Origin: Candidatus Wallbacteria bacterium
GTDB taxonomy: Bacteria > Muiribacteriota > UBA6191 > JACPRK01
Assembly (NCBI GenBank): GCA_016213845.1
Contig: JACQZN010000135.1
Location: 1 to 64,000 of the forward strand
Direction: 5' to 3'
DNA length: 64,000 nucleotides
Below are positions 28,808 through 39,465 of this stretch, one piece after another. The translations under genes and the position numbers were made by a program. The notes beneath the pieces were generated by a model that worked only from the letters and a program-made list of their open reading frames with translations, did no database searches and was not told the DNA's origin. Each line of letters starts with the position of its first letter. Position 1 is the first letter of the stretch.

Positions 28808-30252
28808 TCCTCGACCGTCACCATCACGCGGCAGGCGAACTCGCCCTTCTCGGAGACTTTCTCGAACATCAGGCCCGAGAGCTGGGCACTCGGAAGACCG
28901 GCCAGCCGGTTCGCCAGCGCCTCCAGGCCGTCCTTGCCGCCTCGCCCCAGCACGCTCATCTCGAAGCTGCCGGAAGAGGTCTCGATGACGTCGGCAACGG
29001 AGAGCTCGTCGGCCTTTGTCCGCAGCTCGCGAAGAAATGCATGGAAACGCGTCACCTTGAGCAGGATCGTCCCCTCGGGCCGGGAGCGCACGGCGCCTTC
29101 CGGGGAGGAGAGCACTCGCTTCTCCAGGTACTGCAGCAGCACCTCGTGCGTCACGCTCCCGCCTTCCGGGACGACCTCCGGCTCGGGCTTGGCCGCCGCG
29201 GGCGCCGGCGCGGGCGACTGGGCGGGAACCTCGACGCTGTCGTCGACTTCATCGGCCGTGGCCAAGCCTCCCTCGGCATCCTTGAGAGCGGGCGGGGTCG
29301 AGCCGAGGACAACCTGACCCGGCCGCGCCAGCGGGGTTACTCCGGACGGCGAAGCGTCGCTCAGCCGGCCCACGGAAAGTCCGGTCTTCGGCAAGCCGGC
29401 GGCGACCTCTTCCGACATGAACTCGGAGCCCAGATCCTTCTCCTTCTCGGAGGGAAGCTTGCTGGCCACGACGGAGCCCCCCGCCGGCTCGAGCAGCTTG
29501 TCCCGCTTCGTGTCGACGGGCGCGGCCGGTCCCGCCGCAACGCTGGGGCGCTCGGCCGAAGGCTGGCGCTTCTTCTCCGACTCCAGGCCAGAAAGGGAGC
29601 CTGGCGGTGCCGGGGCCGGCGCAGCCCTCCTGTTCGCCGATTCGCGTGCGCTGGCCGCCGGCTTCTCCGCGGCCGCCTCGGAGCGCGAGAGGGCGCCGGA
29701 CGCTTCCGACTTGCCAAGGTCCATCCGCGCGGGCGCCTCCGCCGCCACGGGTCGCTTGGCCTCCACGAAGACGGGTGCGGCGGTCTGTGCCGGCAGCGCT
29801 CGCGGTGCCGCGGACGCCGGAGCGTCTTGCTTGACGGTGGCCGCGTCGAGAGCCGCGTCGCTGATCACGACGGGCACGACCTCCGGCTGCCGCGCGGCCT
29901 GCCGGACCGCGCCACTCTGGAAGACCGCCACGCCGATCACGCCCGTCATCACAGCCCCCACGGCCAGGTTGACGCGGAACCATGGAAGAGCCGCGAGCCA
30001 CGGCTCGGACTGAGGCTGATCGCCCCGCTCGATTCGCCGCCGCAACTCGATCAGGTACTGCGGACCCGTCTCGCACCGAGGCATCTCCCGGACTTCCCGG
30101 ACCAGCCCACGAAGGCCCTCGAGCTCAGCGCCGCATCCGGGGCACGCAGCCAGGTGCGCCTCCAGGGAGGCGCGCTCCGAGCGGCCCAGCTCCTCGTCGA
30201 CGTAAGCGCTGAGCTGGGTCCTGTAGAAATCGCATTCGTTTCGGGTGGTCAT
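28804..30252 (-). CDS. Anti-sigma factor with zinc-finger N-terminus and long Ala/Pro/Arg-rich extracytoplasmic region
   Basis: ECDFYRTQLSAYVDEELGRSERASLEAHLAACPGCGAELEGLR; TM VNLAVGAVMTGVIGVAVF; adjacent to ECF sigma gene. Confidence 0.85.
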   Translation of the reverse strand: MTTRNECDFYRTQLSAYVDEELGRSERASLEAHLAACPGCGAELEGLRGLVREVREMPRCETGPQYLIELRRRIERGDQPQSEPWLAALPWFRVNLAVGAVMTGVIGVAVFQSGAVRQAARQPEVVPVVISDAALDAATVKQDAPASAAPRALPAQTAAPVFVEAKRPVAAEAPARMDLGKSEASGALSRSEAAAEKPAASARESANRRAAPAPAPPGSLSGLESEKKRQPSAERPSVAAGPAAPVDTKRDKLLEPAGGSVVASKLPSEKEKDLGSEFMSEEVAAGLPKTGLSVGRLSDASPSGVTPLARPGQVVLGSTPPALKDAEGGLATADEVDDSVEVPAQSPAPAPAAAKPEPEVVPEGGSVTHEVLLQYLEKRVLSSPEGAVRSRPEGTILLKVTRFHAFLRELRTKADELSVADVIETSSGSFEMSVLGRGGKDGLEALANRLAGLPSAQLSGLMFEKVSEKGEFACRVMVTVED

Positions 30253-30275
30253 GGCTCTTTCACCGGGCACGCGGG

Positions 30276-30902
30276 CTAGGAAAACCCGCGGGCCTTCAAC
30301 CGCTCCTGCAGCGCCAGCCGCGCGCGGTGCAGGCGGGACTTCACGGTACCGTCGTTGATGTCGAGGATCTTGGCGATCGATTCGTAGCTCGTGTCCTGGA
30401 TGTCCTTGAGGATGATGATCTCCCGGAACTTCTCCGGCAGCTTGCGGATCTCCTCCAGAACGGCTGCGCGGCGCTCCGTGCGCAGCACCATCTCGTCGGG
30501 CCCGGGGGCCTGGCGGCGCCGCTCGGGATCGGCGTCATAGCCCTTGCGCCGGAAGAACAGCCTCCGAAGGGACGACAGCCGGTTCTTGCAGGCGTTGATG
30601 GCCACCGTATGAATCCAGGTCGACAGTTTCGCTTCTCCTCGAAAATCCTTGAGGCCCCTGTAGAGCTTCAGGAACACCTCCTGAGACAGGTCGTAGGCCT
30701 CGTCGGAGTCCTTGAGGTAGTAGCCGCAGAGCGTGAGCACCTTCGACGAGTAGCGGCGGACGATCTCGTTGTAGGCCTGCTCATCGCCGGCCTTGAACTG
30801 TTCCACCAGCTCCACGTCGCTGGCACTCTGCGGTAAGACCACTACCCCGGTCATCAGCATCGTAGCGGCTTCCGGCAACATTCGACCTGCTGCGAGCCGC
30901 AA
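30276..30902 (-). CDS. ECF-type RNA polymerase sigma factor
   Basis: AYNEIVRRYSSKVLTLCGYYLKDSDEAYDLSQEVFLKLYRGLKDFRGEAKLSTWIHTVAINACKNRL...IIILKDIQDTSYESIAKILDINDGTVKSRLHRARLAL; start may be internal (Met at 30860 or 30854). Confidence 0.93.
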   Translation of the reverse strand: MRLAAGRMLPEAATMLMTGVVVLPQSASDVELVEQFKAGDEQAYNEIVRRYSSKVLTLCGYYLKDSDEAYDLSQEVFLKLYRGLKDFRGEAKLSTWIHTVAINACKNRLSSLRRLFFRRKGYDADPERRRQAPGPDEMVLRTERRAAVLEEIRKLPEKFREIIILKDIQDTSYESIAKILDINDGTVKSRLHRARLALQERLKARGFS

Positions 30903-30999
30903 GGTTCCCTCGTCTTCAGGTGAAGCCCCATTGTAGCACCCGGGCCGGTTGACACCCGGGATGTGGCAGAATAACTAACTGGCCGTCCGGAGCCACCTC

Positions 31000-32787
31000 A
31001 TGCGCGAAATTTTGCCCATCGGAAGACGACTGCTGGTGGCTGGCCTGGTGGCCGGCCTGGCCGCGGCGACGCTTACCGGCTGTAGCGTCTCGGCCAAGGT
31101 CGAGCCGATGGACGGCGACGAGCCGGCCCAGAGCTCGGAGCCCGCACAGCCAAAGCCGAGCGAGCCGGAGACCCCGAAGACACCGCCGCCCTCTGCCTCC
31201 CTGCCCAAAGGAGCCAAGGGCGGGGTGATGCGGCTGGGCCTCGCCAATCTCCCGCTGACTCTCGACCCGGCCCAGGCGGTCGACCACGAATCGCTCGTCG
31301 TCTGCGAAAACCTCTTCGACACCCTGGTCCGCTACTCCGCCGACTCCACCGACATAGAGCCCGGCCTGGCCGAAAGCTGGGACCACACCAAGGACGAGCT
31401 CACCTGGGTCTTCCAGCTCCGAAGCGGCGCCAAGTTCCATGACGGCACGCCGGTCACGGCCGACGCGGTCGCGTTCAGCTTCCACCGCATGATGGACCCG
31501 GGCCACCCCTATCGAGCAACCGAAAGCGTCTTCTGGAAGAGATTGATGCATCCGGTGCGGAGCGTGCGGGTGCTCGACTCCGAGAGGTTGGCGCTGGAGC
31601 TGGACCGACCCTACGGCCCGCTGCTGGCCGCCCTGGCCATGCCGCAGTGCGCCATCGTCAGCCCCGAGGCCGTCAAGAAGCTCGGCAACGACTTCGCCAG
31701 AAGCCCTGTCGGCAGCGGCCCGTTCAAGCTGGTCGCCTGGAGCGCCGGCCAGTCGATCACGCTCACGGCCAACGCCACCTACTGGGGAGACAAGCCGTTG
31801 CTGGATGGGGCCGTCATCCGGGGCGTCTCCGATCCGGCAGCCCGGCTGCTGCGGCTGGCGCGAGGCGATCTCGACGCCATGGAGGGCATCGCCTCCGAGG
31901 ACCTGGCATTCGCCGCCAAGACCGGGTTGAAAGTAGAAAAGGCTCCAGGCCTCAACACCGTCTACCTCGCCTTCAACACCTCGGGCAGCGATGAGCCCGA
32001 GGAGCCGACGACCGCCTCCACGTCCACACCTGCCGGAGCGACCTCCAGCCCGCTCAGGGCGCGGGCCCGAAAGGGGCTGGCCTCGGCGCGCATCCGCAAG
32101 GCGCTGGCCCGAGGCATCGACAAGTCCGCCATCGCGAGCGACGTCTACGGAGGCCTGGCCGTGGCCGCCACCTCGCCGATGCCGCCCGGTCTCTGGGGGC
32201 ACGCCGAGAAGTCCGAAGAGGGCGGTTTCGACCCCGCGGCGGCGCGCCAGCTCCTGGAGCAGGCGGGTTACGAATCCAACTTCTCTATCGAATTGCTCAC
32301 GCTGGACCGTCCCCGGAGTTACCTGCCTCAGCCGCGCAAGCTGGCCCACCGGGTGAGAAAGGACCTGACGAGCTTGGGTATCGACGTGCGCGTCCGCGTG
32401 CTCGACTTCGAGGCCTACCAGGAGCTGGTGCAGGATGCCGACTACGAGGCCTGCCTGATGGGGTGGACCGCCGATACGGGCGACCCGGACAACTGCTTCT
32501 ACACACTGCTTTCAGCCGATTCGATCCGCCCCCCGGACAGTACCAACCTCTCCTTCTTCACCGACCCGGAGCTGCAGCGCGTACTGCTCGAGGGCCAGGG
32601 CGCCGCCGACCGGGCCTCGCGTGAGCGGCTCTACGCGCGCGCCGAGAAGCTGACGGCGGCCCGCGCGCCGATCCTGCCGCTGGCCCACCTGCTGGAGACG
32701 CTGGTGTTCCGGGCCTCGCGCGTGTCGGGCCTGCGACTCCATCCCGTCGGGTTCCGCCGTCTGTCGACGGCGTCGCTCACGCCGTGA
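31000..32787 (+). CDS. Family 5 extracellular solute-binding lipoprotein (peptide/oligopeptide-binding type)
   Basis: Lipobox LTGCS; LGLANLPLTLDPAQAVDHESLVVCENLFDTLVRYSADSTDIEPGLAESWDHTKDELTWVFQLRSGAKFHDGTPVTADAVAFSF. Confidence 0.93.
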   Translation: MREILPIGRRLLVAGLVAGLAAATLTGCSVSAKVEPMDGDEPAQSSEPAQPKPSEPETPKTPPPSASLPKGAKGGVMRLGLANLPLTLDPAQAVDHESLVVCENLFDTLVRYSADSTDIEPGLAESWDHTKDELTWVFQLRSGAKFHDGTPVTADAVAFSFHRMMDPGHPYRATESVFWKRLMHPVRSVRVLDSERLALELDRPYGPLLAALAMPQCAIVSPEAVKKLGNDFARSPVGSGPFKLVAWSAGQSITLTANATYWGDKPLLDGAVIRGVSDPAARLLRLARGDLDAMEGIASEDLAFAAKTGLKVEKAPGLNTVYLAFNTSGSDEPEEPTTASTSTPAGATSSPLRARARKGLASARIRKALARGIDKSAIASDVYGGLAVAATSPMPPGLWGHAEKSEEGGFDPAAARQLLEQAGYESNFSIELLTLDRPRSYLPQPRKLAHRVRKDLTSLGIDVRVRVLDFEAYQELVQDADYEACLMGWTADTGDPDNCFYTLLSADSIRPPDSTNLSFFTDPELQRVLLEGQGAADRASRERLYARAEKLTAARAPILPLAHLLETLVFRASRVSGLRLHPVGFRRLSTASLTP

Positions 32788-32814
32788 GCAGCTCGAGCGG
32801 TGCGGAGGACTCGC

Positions 32815-33351
32815 ATGCCCGCCACTCGAATCCCTTTCGACTCCGAATCCAACGGGCTCGATGCCGCACCTGACGACGCGGCGCCGTCACCGGGCGATCA
32901 CCTGGTGTTCGAAGCCGGCCGGCTCGCCTGCGCCGCTTGCGCCACCGAGATCAGCGAGGTGATCTCTCTGGGTCGGATCACGCCTCTGCCCGGCACCGCC
33001 CCGGCCGTGCTCGGCCTCTTCCACCATCGCGGGGAGCTGATCGTGGCCATCGACGCAGGGCGGTTGCTCGAGCCCGGGCCGCCCGACTCGCCCGAGCGGC
33101 GCCGAGCCAGCGCCGGACCCTCATCTAGGTTGCTGTTGATCCGGCAGGGCAAGCACGTCATCGGGCTGATGGTCGACTCCGTCGCCGGCATTCTCCACCT
33201 GGGCGACGCCCCGGCCTCTCCCGAGCCCCCGCCCGCCCCTTCGGCCGGCCTGTGCGACGGAGCGGTCACGCACGAGGGCCGGACCGTCCTTCGCCTGGTC
33301 GTCCCCTCGGTGCTGGCGCGCATCGACACGATCCTGGGCCAGAGACCCTGA
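32815..33351 (+). CDS. CheW-like protein
   Basis: GDHLVFEAGRLACAACATEISEVISLGRITPLPGTAPAVLGLFHHRGELIVAIDAGRLL...VIGLMVDSVAGILHL. Confidence 0.88.
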   Translation: MPATRIPFDSESNGLDAAPDDAAPSPGDHLVFEAGRLACAACATEISEVISLGRITPLPGTAPAVLGLFHHRGELIVAIDAGRLLEPGPPDSPERRRASAGPSSRLLLIRQGKHVIGLMVDSVAGILHLGDAPASPEPPPAPSAGLCDGAVTHEGRTVLRLVVPSVLARIDTILGQRP

Positions 33352-33366
33352 CCGTTGCCTCCTCCG

Positions 33367-35424
33367 ATGCCCCAAATCCACCTCGCCGAACCTGCTCCGG
33401 AGCCCTCCGGGACGCCGGCCTCCCAGCCTCCCGATTCGACCGGCCGCGCCGATGGCCTCTCTCTCCGCCAGAAGCTGCAGATCAGCTTCTTCACGTTCGT
33501 CCTGCTCTTGGCCCTGGTCGGCTACGTCTCCTACCGCAGTATCAACGACGTCGACGATCTCGTGCGCGTCATCCTGCAGTACGACACCAAGCACATCGAG
33601 ATCTCCAACGAGATCCGCGCGAAGATTTTCCGCATCAACAAGAACCTCGAAGCCTTCGCCTACAACTGGCAGCAGGCCCCGCTCACGGCCGTCGCAAACG
33701 AGCTCGACGCCGTGCGGCGGTTGATCCTGCGCGGACAGGATCTCTCCAACTCGGGTCAGGTCTCACGCCTGCTCTCGATGCGCGACCGCATCAACTGGGA
33801 AGGCCTGCGTGAGCTGGTCGAGACTTACCAGGGACTGTTCAGCAAGCTGACCGAGGACATGCGCGCCTTCGCGGCGCAGCCCGGGAGCCTGGAGACGACC
33901 GATGCAATGCTGAAGCTGGCGTCGGAGCTGGAGACGCTGGCAGTCTCAGTGATCGATCAGGCCGCCGCCGGCCCCGGACCCGCCGTGAGCGCGACGCTGG
34001 CCAGCCGGGCAACCGAGCTGCGCCTTGCGACGGAGGGCCTGGGCAGCTCGCGGGTCGGCGCCCACAGGGCGCGCGCCGCGCTGGACACTCTGATCGCGCT
34101 CTTCAAGCCGCTCGGGGCCACTGCCGGCAGGCCGCTGTCGGAGGCCAGGCAGAAGTTGACGGAGTACACCCGGCTCTTCGACGAAGCCGAGCGCCGGCTC
34201 ACGCGACAGGCGCAGCTGCGCGCGTCGGTCGAGGAGACTCTGGCCCAGCTCGCCCGCCGCGGAGCGGGGATGGAGCAACTCACGAGCAACCTGCGGACCC
34301 AGAACGAGGCCGAGGCCGAGGCGCACCGGGCCGAGGCACTCGAGCTGGCGGCGCACGTCCGGTCGGTGGTCGGACAGGCAAGTGTGATCAGCCTGTTGCT
34401 GGGTCTGCTGATCGCCATCTACATCCCGAACCGTGTGTCGATGAGCCTGGACCAGCTGCTGCGAGGCGCGCGCCGGGTCGGCACGGGCGATCTGCGCTGG
34501 GACATCGAGGTCCGGGACCGCGACGAGCTGGCGGAGGTCGGCCACAACTTCAACCTGATGCGCCGGAACCTGGCGCAGCTCGCCGAGCGCATCCAGCGCT
34601 CCGCCCTCAAGATCAGCGCCGCGGCCAACACCATCCTCGGCACCGCGGAGCGTGAGAAGGTAGCGGGCTCCGAGCAGGTGCGCTCGATCAACGAGATCTC
34701 GGCCACGGTCACCGAGCTGGCTTCCAGCTCCAGCGAGCTCAACCGCAACTCGATCAAGGTGCTCGACATCGTCTCGATGTCCTCCAACACGTCGCAGGAG
34801 GGCACCACCGCCATCAGCGAGACGCTCGGGGCCATCCAGCGGATCTCCGAGTCCAACCGGCTCACGTCGCAGAAGTTCTCCATCCTCACCGAGGAGCACG
34901 CGATGATCGAGCAGATCATGCAGACCATCTCGGACGTGGCCGATCGCACGAACCTGCTGGCCTTGAACGCCGGCATCGAGGCCGCCAAGGCGGGCAGCCA
35001 GGGCAAAGGATTCGCCGTGGTCGCCTCCGAGGTGAGGCGGCTGGCTGACAAGACGGTGCTGGCCACGCAGGAGATCGCGGGGCTCATCAACGAAATCCAG
35101 ATCGCGACGAACTCGGCCCTGCAATCGATGGAAAACAGCTCCCAGCAGGTCTCGGGTGGCACCGAGAAGGTGAGCCGGGCGGGCGCGATGATCAGCCACC
35201 TGAACCAGAACGTGCAGTCGATCCTGCCGCAGATCGAGAAGATGAACCTGACGATCGACCGGCAGGCCGAGATCGCGTTCAACCTGGCGGCGGCGATCCG
35301 GCGCATCCAGGAGTCGGTGGCGTTCACCCAAGAGGTCACTTCCGAGACGGCCAAGATCGCCCGCGAGATGAACACGATGGCCGGAGAGCTCCTGAACGCG
35401 GTCCAGCAGTTCAAGCTCGGCTGA
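33367..35424 (+). CDS. Methyl-accepting chemotaxis-type receptor
   Basis: Two TM segments, HAMP, signalling tip ADRTNLLALNAGIEAAKAGSQGKGFAVVASEVRRLADKTVLATQEIAGLI. Confidence 0.93.
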   Translation: MPQIHLAEPAPEPSGTPASQPPDSTGRADGLSLRQKLQISFFTFVLLLALVGYVSYRSINDVDDLVRVILQYDTKHIEISNEIRAKIFRINKNLEAFAYNWQQAPLTAVANELDAVRRLILRGQDLSNSGQVSRLLSMRDRINWEGLRELVETYQGLFSKLTEDMRAFAAQPGSLETTDAMLKLASELETLAVSVIDQAAAGPGPAVSATLASRATELRLATEGLGSSRVGAHRARAALDTLIALFKPLGATAGRPLSEARQKLTEYTRLFDEAERRLTRQAQLRASVEETLAQLARRGAGMEQLTSNLRTQNEAEAEAHRAEALELAAHVRSVVGQASVISLLLGLLIAIYIPNRVSMSLDQLLRGARRVGTGDLRWDIEVRDRDELAEVGHNFNLMRRNLAQLAERIQRSALKISAAANTILGTAEREKVAGSEQVRSINEISATVTELASSSSELNRNSIKVLDIVSMSSNTSQEGTTAISETLGAIQRISESNRLTSQKFSILTEEHAMIEQIMQTISDVADRTNLLALNAGIEAAKAGSQGKGFAVVASEVRRLADKTVLATQEIAGLINEIQIATNSALQSMENSSQQVSGGTEKVSRAGAMISHLNQNVQSILPQIEKMNLTIDRQAEIAFNLAAAIRRIQESVAFTQEVTSETAKIAREMNTMAGELLNAVQQFKLG

Positions 35425-35431
35425 CCCGGTG

Positions 35432-37681
35432 ATGGACGAGCTCGACGATCTCAGCACGCTGGAGGTGTTCCGGCTGGAGGCCGAGGAGCACCTGCGCAAT
35501 CTGAGGCGGGACGCGCTGGGCCCGGAGGGCGGCGCGCCCGATGGAGCCGCGATGGCGCGCATGATGCGCGACCTGCACACGCTCAAGGGGGCAGCGCGGC
35601 TTGTGGGGCTGGCCGCGGTGCAGCGGCTGACGCACGCACTGGAGAGCGTGCTGGAGACCGCCGCCCGAGGCCAGCGGGCGCTAACACCGCACGAGCACGA
35701 AGGAGTGCTCGAGGCCGTCGACCTGCTGGGTGAGCTGCTGGCGCGGGAAGAGGCCGAGAGTCCCCGGCTGGAGACGCTGCTCCTGACGCTCGCGGGGCTG
35801 GCCCCGGCGCGGGCGGCCGGCCCTTCGGAGCCGCAGGAGCCAGCGACGCCGGACGCTCTTTCCACTCCGATGGAAGCGCCGGGCGGAAGCTCCGCGCGCG
35901 TGAGCGTCGAGCGGCTCGACCGCATGATGGGCCTGGCCGGCGAGCTCCACATCGTCCACTTGCGACTGCTGCGCGTCTACCGGCAGCTCCAGGCCGCGGG
36001 CAAGCCGCTCGGCCAGCTCGACTCCGACTGGCGCCAGGCAGCCGCCCTCGGGGCCGACGGAACCGAGCTCGCCCGCAGCCGGCTGGAGTCCCTCGTACGC
36101 GCCAACGCCCGCGCCAGCGGCTTCTTGCGCAAGGAGTTCGAGAGCGACCTGGACGCCCTCGATGACACGCTCGGCCAGCTCGAGCGCCTCCACCAGGACC
36201 TCGAGGAGCAGGTCATGCAAGCCCGCATGCTGCCGCTCGACTACCTGCTCGATCCGTTTCCCAGGCTGGTGCGGGACCTGGCTCTGGAGCTCGGAAAGCA
36301 GGTCTCCTTCCGGACCGAAGGCGCCGAGACACGCGTCGATCGCGACGTGCTCGAGGGGCTGCGGCAGGCGCTGATGCACCTGCTCCAGAACGCCGTCGAC
36401 CACGGCGTCGAGCCACCCGAGGAGCGCCTGCAGGCGGGCAAACCCGCACGCGCCGAGGTTGTCCTCTCGGCTCGCTACCTGGGCGATCGCCTCGTCGTCG
36501 AGGTCAAGGATGACGGGCGCGGGGTGGCCATCGAGGAGATCCGCCGCCAGGCCGTCGCCCGGGGGCTAGTTGCGGCCGAACGCGCCGTGCGGATGGCCCC
36601 GGCCGAGCTCCTTGGACTCCTCTTCAGGCGCGGATTCTCGACGGCGCCCCGACTGACCGGCGTCTCCGGCCGAGGCGTTGGCCTGGACGTCGTCAAGTCG
36701 GCCGTCGATCACCTCCACGGCGACATCGAGGTCACCTCCCAGGAAGGCGCGGGAACTCGATTCGCCATCCGCCTGCCGCTCTCCGTGGCCGTGACGCGGG
36801 TGCTGCTGGCCAAGGCCGGCAGCGTGCTCTGGGCGTTCGCGGTCGATCACCTCGATCGCCTGCTCACGACGCCGCACACCCACATCAAGGACGGCCCGGG
36901 CGGCAAGGCGCTCGCCCTCGACGGGGAGTCGGTCCGACTGGTGATGCTGGCCGATCAGCTCGCGCCGACCGGCCTGACGCGGACGGTAGCCTACGACCAG
37001 AATGTGGTGCTGCTCTCCGATGGCGGCGCCCGGGTCGGCGTGGCCGTCGACCGCTTCATCGAGGAAGAGGACGTCATCGTCAAGAAGCTCGACGCTCGCC
37101 TGGGCAAGGTGCCCTGCGTGATGGGCGCCGCGGTCACCCGCTCGGGCGACGTGGCGCTCGTGCTGGACGTCCCGGAGCTGGTCAGACGGATGGACGAGCT
37201 CTCCGACGGACTGGTCTCCGAGCCGGCACCGGCCGCCGCCAGCGGTCGCTACCGCGTGCTGGTCGTGGAGGACTCTCGCACCACCCGGGAAGTGAACCGC
37301 CGGTTGCTGTCCGGCGCCGGCTACGACGTGACGACGGCCTCCGACGGCCTGGAGGCCCTCGACAAGCTCGCGACCGGCGCCTTCGACCTGGTGCTGAGCG
37401 ACCTGACGATGCCCGGCCTGGACGGCCTGGCCCTGACGCGCCGCATCAAGTCCGACCCGCGGCTGGCCGACCTGCCCGTGGTCATCCTCTCCTTCAAGGA
37501 TCGCGACGAGGACCTCAAGCGCGCCGAGCTCGTAGGCGCCGACGCCTATCTGGTGAAGGAGCAGGCCGACCACCGGGAGATTCTCCAGACCCTGGCCCGC
37601 GTGCTCTCCAGGGCGACGCCTGCCCGCAGAGGGTTGCCAGGCCTCCCGGCCCGGCCGCGGGAGCGAGGCCGCCATGACTGA
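35432..37681 (+). CDS. CheA-type histidine kinase with C-terminal receiver domain (FrzE-like architecture)
   Basis: Hpt MRDLHTLKGAARLVGLAAVQRLTHALE; LMHLLQNAVDHGVEPPEER; GRGVGLDVVKSAVDHLHGDIEV; CheW-like part; REC LVLSDLTMPGLDGLALTRRIK. Confidence 0.93.
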   Translation: MDELDDLSTLEVFRLEAEEHLRNLRRDALGPEGGAPDGAAMARMMRDLHTLKGAARLVGLAAVQRLTHALESVLETAARGQRALTPHEHEGVLEAVDLLGELLAREEAESPRLETLLLTLAGLAPARAAGPSEPQEPATPDALSTPMEAPGGSSARVSVERLDRMMGLAGELHIVHLRLLRVYRQLQAAGKPLGQLDSDWRQAAALGADGTELARSRLESLVRANARASGFLRKEFESDLDALDDTLGQLERLHQDLEEQVMQARMLPLDYLLDPFPRLVRDLALELGKQVSFRTEGAETRVDRDVLEGLRQALMHLLQNAVDHGVEPPEERLQAGKPARAEVVLSARYLGDRLVVEVKDDGRGVAIEEIRRQAVARGLVAAERAVRMAPAELLGLLFRRGFSTAPRLTGVSGRGVGLDVVKSAVDHLHGDIEVTSQEGAGTRFAIRLPLSVAVTRVLLAKAGSVLWAFAVDHLDRLLTTPHTHIKDGPGGKALALDGESVRLVMLADQLAPTGLTRTVAYDQNVVLLSDGGARVGVAVDRFIEEEDVIVKKLDARLGKVPCVMGAAVTRSGDVALVLDVPELVRRMDELSDGLVSEPAPAAASGRYRVLVVEDSRTTREVNRRLLSGAGYDVTTASDGLEALDKLATGAFDLVLSDLTMPGLDGLALTRRIKSDPRLADLPVVILSFKDRDEDLKRAELVGADAYLVKEQADHREILQTLARVLSRATPARRGLPGLPARPRERGRHD

Positions 37682-39458
37682 GACCACCGTTAGGCCCGGC
37701 CGCGTGCTGGTCATCGACGACAGCCTCACCTTCCTGCACGGCATCAAGAAGCTCCTGCGCGGCGACGGCCACGAGGTCCACACGGCCCAGAGCGGCGAGG
37801 AAGGGCTGGAGCGGGTCGCGGAGCTCCTGCCCGACGTCATCATCGTCGACCACGTGCTGCCCGGAATTCAGGGAGACGAGGTGCTCCGCAGGCTCAAGCT
37901 CAACACCCGGACGCGGGACATCCCGGTGATCATGCTCACGATGAAGAGCGGGCGCGAGGAGATGATCGAAGGGCTCCAGGCCGGCGCCGACGAGTACATC
38001 AGCAAGGGCGGCGATCTCGACGTGCTGCGCGTGCGCGTGGGGAGGTTCCTCAGGAGCCAGTCCCCGCGCGCCCAGCCGGCGCCCATCGGCGAGGCCTTCA
38101 TGCGGCGCCCCCGGGTGCTGGCCGTGGACGACGACCGCTTCTTCCTCAAGGTCCTCAAGGGCCTCCTGACCGAGGAAGGCTTCGAAGTTGCCTTCGCCGC
38201 ATCCGGGGAGGAGGCGCTGGAGGCCATCAAGACCGAGTTGCCCGATTGTGTCCTTCTGGACTTGATCATGCCCGGGCTCTCGGGCGAGGAAGTCTGCAAG
38301 CGGCTCAAGGCCGAGGAGCGCACGCGCCAGCTACCTGTCGTCATCCTGACCAGCTCGAGCGAGAAGCAAGCCCTGATCAGCGCGCTCTCCGCCGGCGCCG
38401 ACGACTTCGTCAACAAGCCCGTCGACCGCGAGGTGCTCAAGGGGCGTATCGAGGCGCTTCTGCGGCGCAAGTACTACCAGGACGAAAACCGTCGCATCCA
38501 GGAGGAGCTGAAGTCTCACGAGCTGGAGGCCGCCCGCGCCAAGGCCGACCGCGACCTGGCGCAGGCCCGCGCGCAGATGGCCGACGCGCTCTCGGCCAAG
38601 AACCTGGAGCTGGAGAGGACCAACCAGAAGCTGCGCGAGACCCAGGCCCAGCTCGTGCAGAGCGAGAAGATGGCGGCCCTGGGCCAGCTCGTCGCCGGTA
38701 TCGCCCACGAGATCAACAACCCGCTGGCGTTCATCTCCAACAACGTCGTCACCATCCAGCGGGACATCGACGACCTTCGCCAGATCCTGGCGGCCTACAA
38801 GGAGACCGTGCCGGCGCTGGAAGCGACCGCGCCCGAGCGGCTCGAGGAGATCCGCCGGCTCGAGGCCCAGCTCGAGCTCCCGCTGGTCGAGACCGAGCTG
38901 CGCCAGCAGCTCTCCGACACGCGCGAGGGGCTCGAGCGCGTCAAGAACATCGTGCTCTCCCTGCGAAACTTCTCCAGGCTCGACGAGGGCGAGGTCAAGA
39001 CCGTGGAGCTGCGCGAGGGTCTGGAGAGCACCATCACCCTGATCCGCTACCTGCTCGAAGGCCGCATCGAGATCCACCGCGACTACGCGGAGCTGCCGCG
39101 CATCGAGTGCTACCCGAGCTTGCTCAACCAGGTCTTCATGAATCTCCTCGTCAACGCCTGCCAGGCGATTCCCGACCGCGGCACAGTCACCATCCGCACC
39201 CGCGCCGAGCAAGGCTGGGTGAGGGTGGAGGTCAGCGACACCGGCACCGGCATCAAGCCGGAGCACGTCGCGAAGATCTTCGATCCGTTCTTCACGACCA
39301 AGGACGTCGGCAAGGGCACCGGCCTGGGATTGTCGGTCAGCTACGGTATCATCGAAAAACACGGCGGCCGCATCGAGGTCCAGAGCGATCCCGGCAGCGG
39401 GACCACCTTCAGCGTGTTCCTGCCTGCCGCGCTGCCGAAGCAACAGGAGAAGGCCTGA
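37674..39458 (+). CDS. REC-REC-histidine kinase
   Basis: Receivers [16 protein letters not shown] and [68 protein letters not shown]. Confidence 0.94.
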   Translation: MTETTVRPGRVLVIDDSLTFLHGIKKLLRGDGHEVHTAQSGEEGLERVAELLPDVIIVDHVLPGIQGDEVLRRLKLNTRTRDIPVIMLTMKSGREEMIEGLQAGADEYISKGGDLDVLRVRVGRFLRSQSPRAQPAPIGEAFMRRPRVLAVDDDRFFLKVLKGLLTEEGFEVAFAASGEEALEAIKTELPDCVLLDLIMPGLSGEEVCKRLKAEERTRQLPVVILTSSSEKQALISALSAGADDFVNKPVDREVLKGRIEALLRRKYYQDENRRIQEELKSHELEAARAKADRDLAQARAQMADALSAKNLELERTNQKLRETQAQLVQSEKMAALGQLVAGIAHEINNPLAFISNNVVTIQRDIDDLRQILAAYKETVPALEATAPERLEEIRRLEAQLELPLVETELRQQLSDTREGLERVKNIVLSLRNFSRLDEGEVKTVELREGLESTITLIRYLLEGRIEIHRDYAELPRIECYPSLLNQVFMNLLVNACQAIPDRGTVTIRTRAEQGWVRVEVSDTGTGIKPEHVAKIFDPFFTTKDVGKGTGLGLSVSYGIIEKHGGRIEVQSDPGSGTTFSVFLPAALPKQQEKA

Positions 39459-39465
39459 TCCGCCC

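Noticed and set aside
33946-35952. 668-aa - strand ORF over the MCP/CheA junction
   Set aside because: Antisense to strongly supported MCP and CheA frames.
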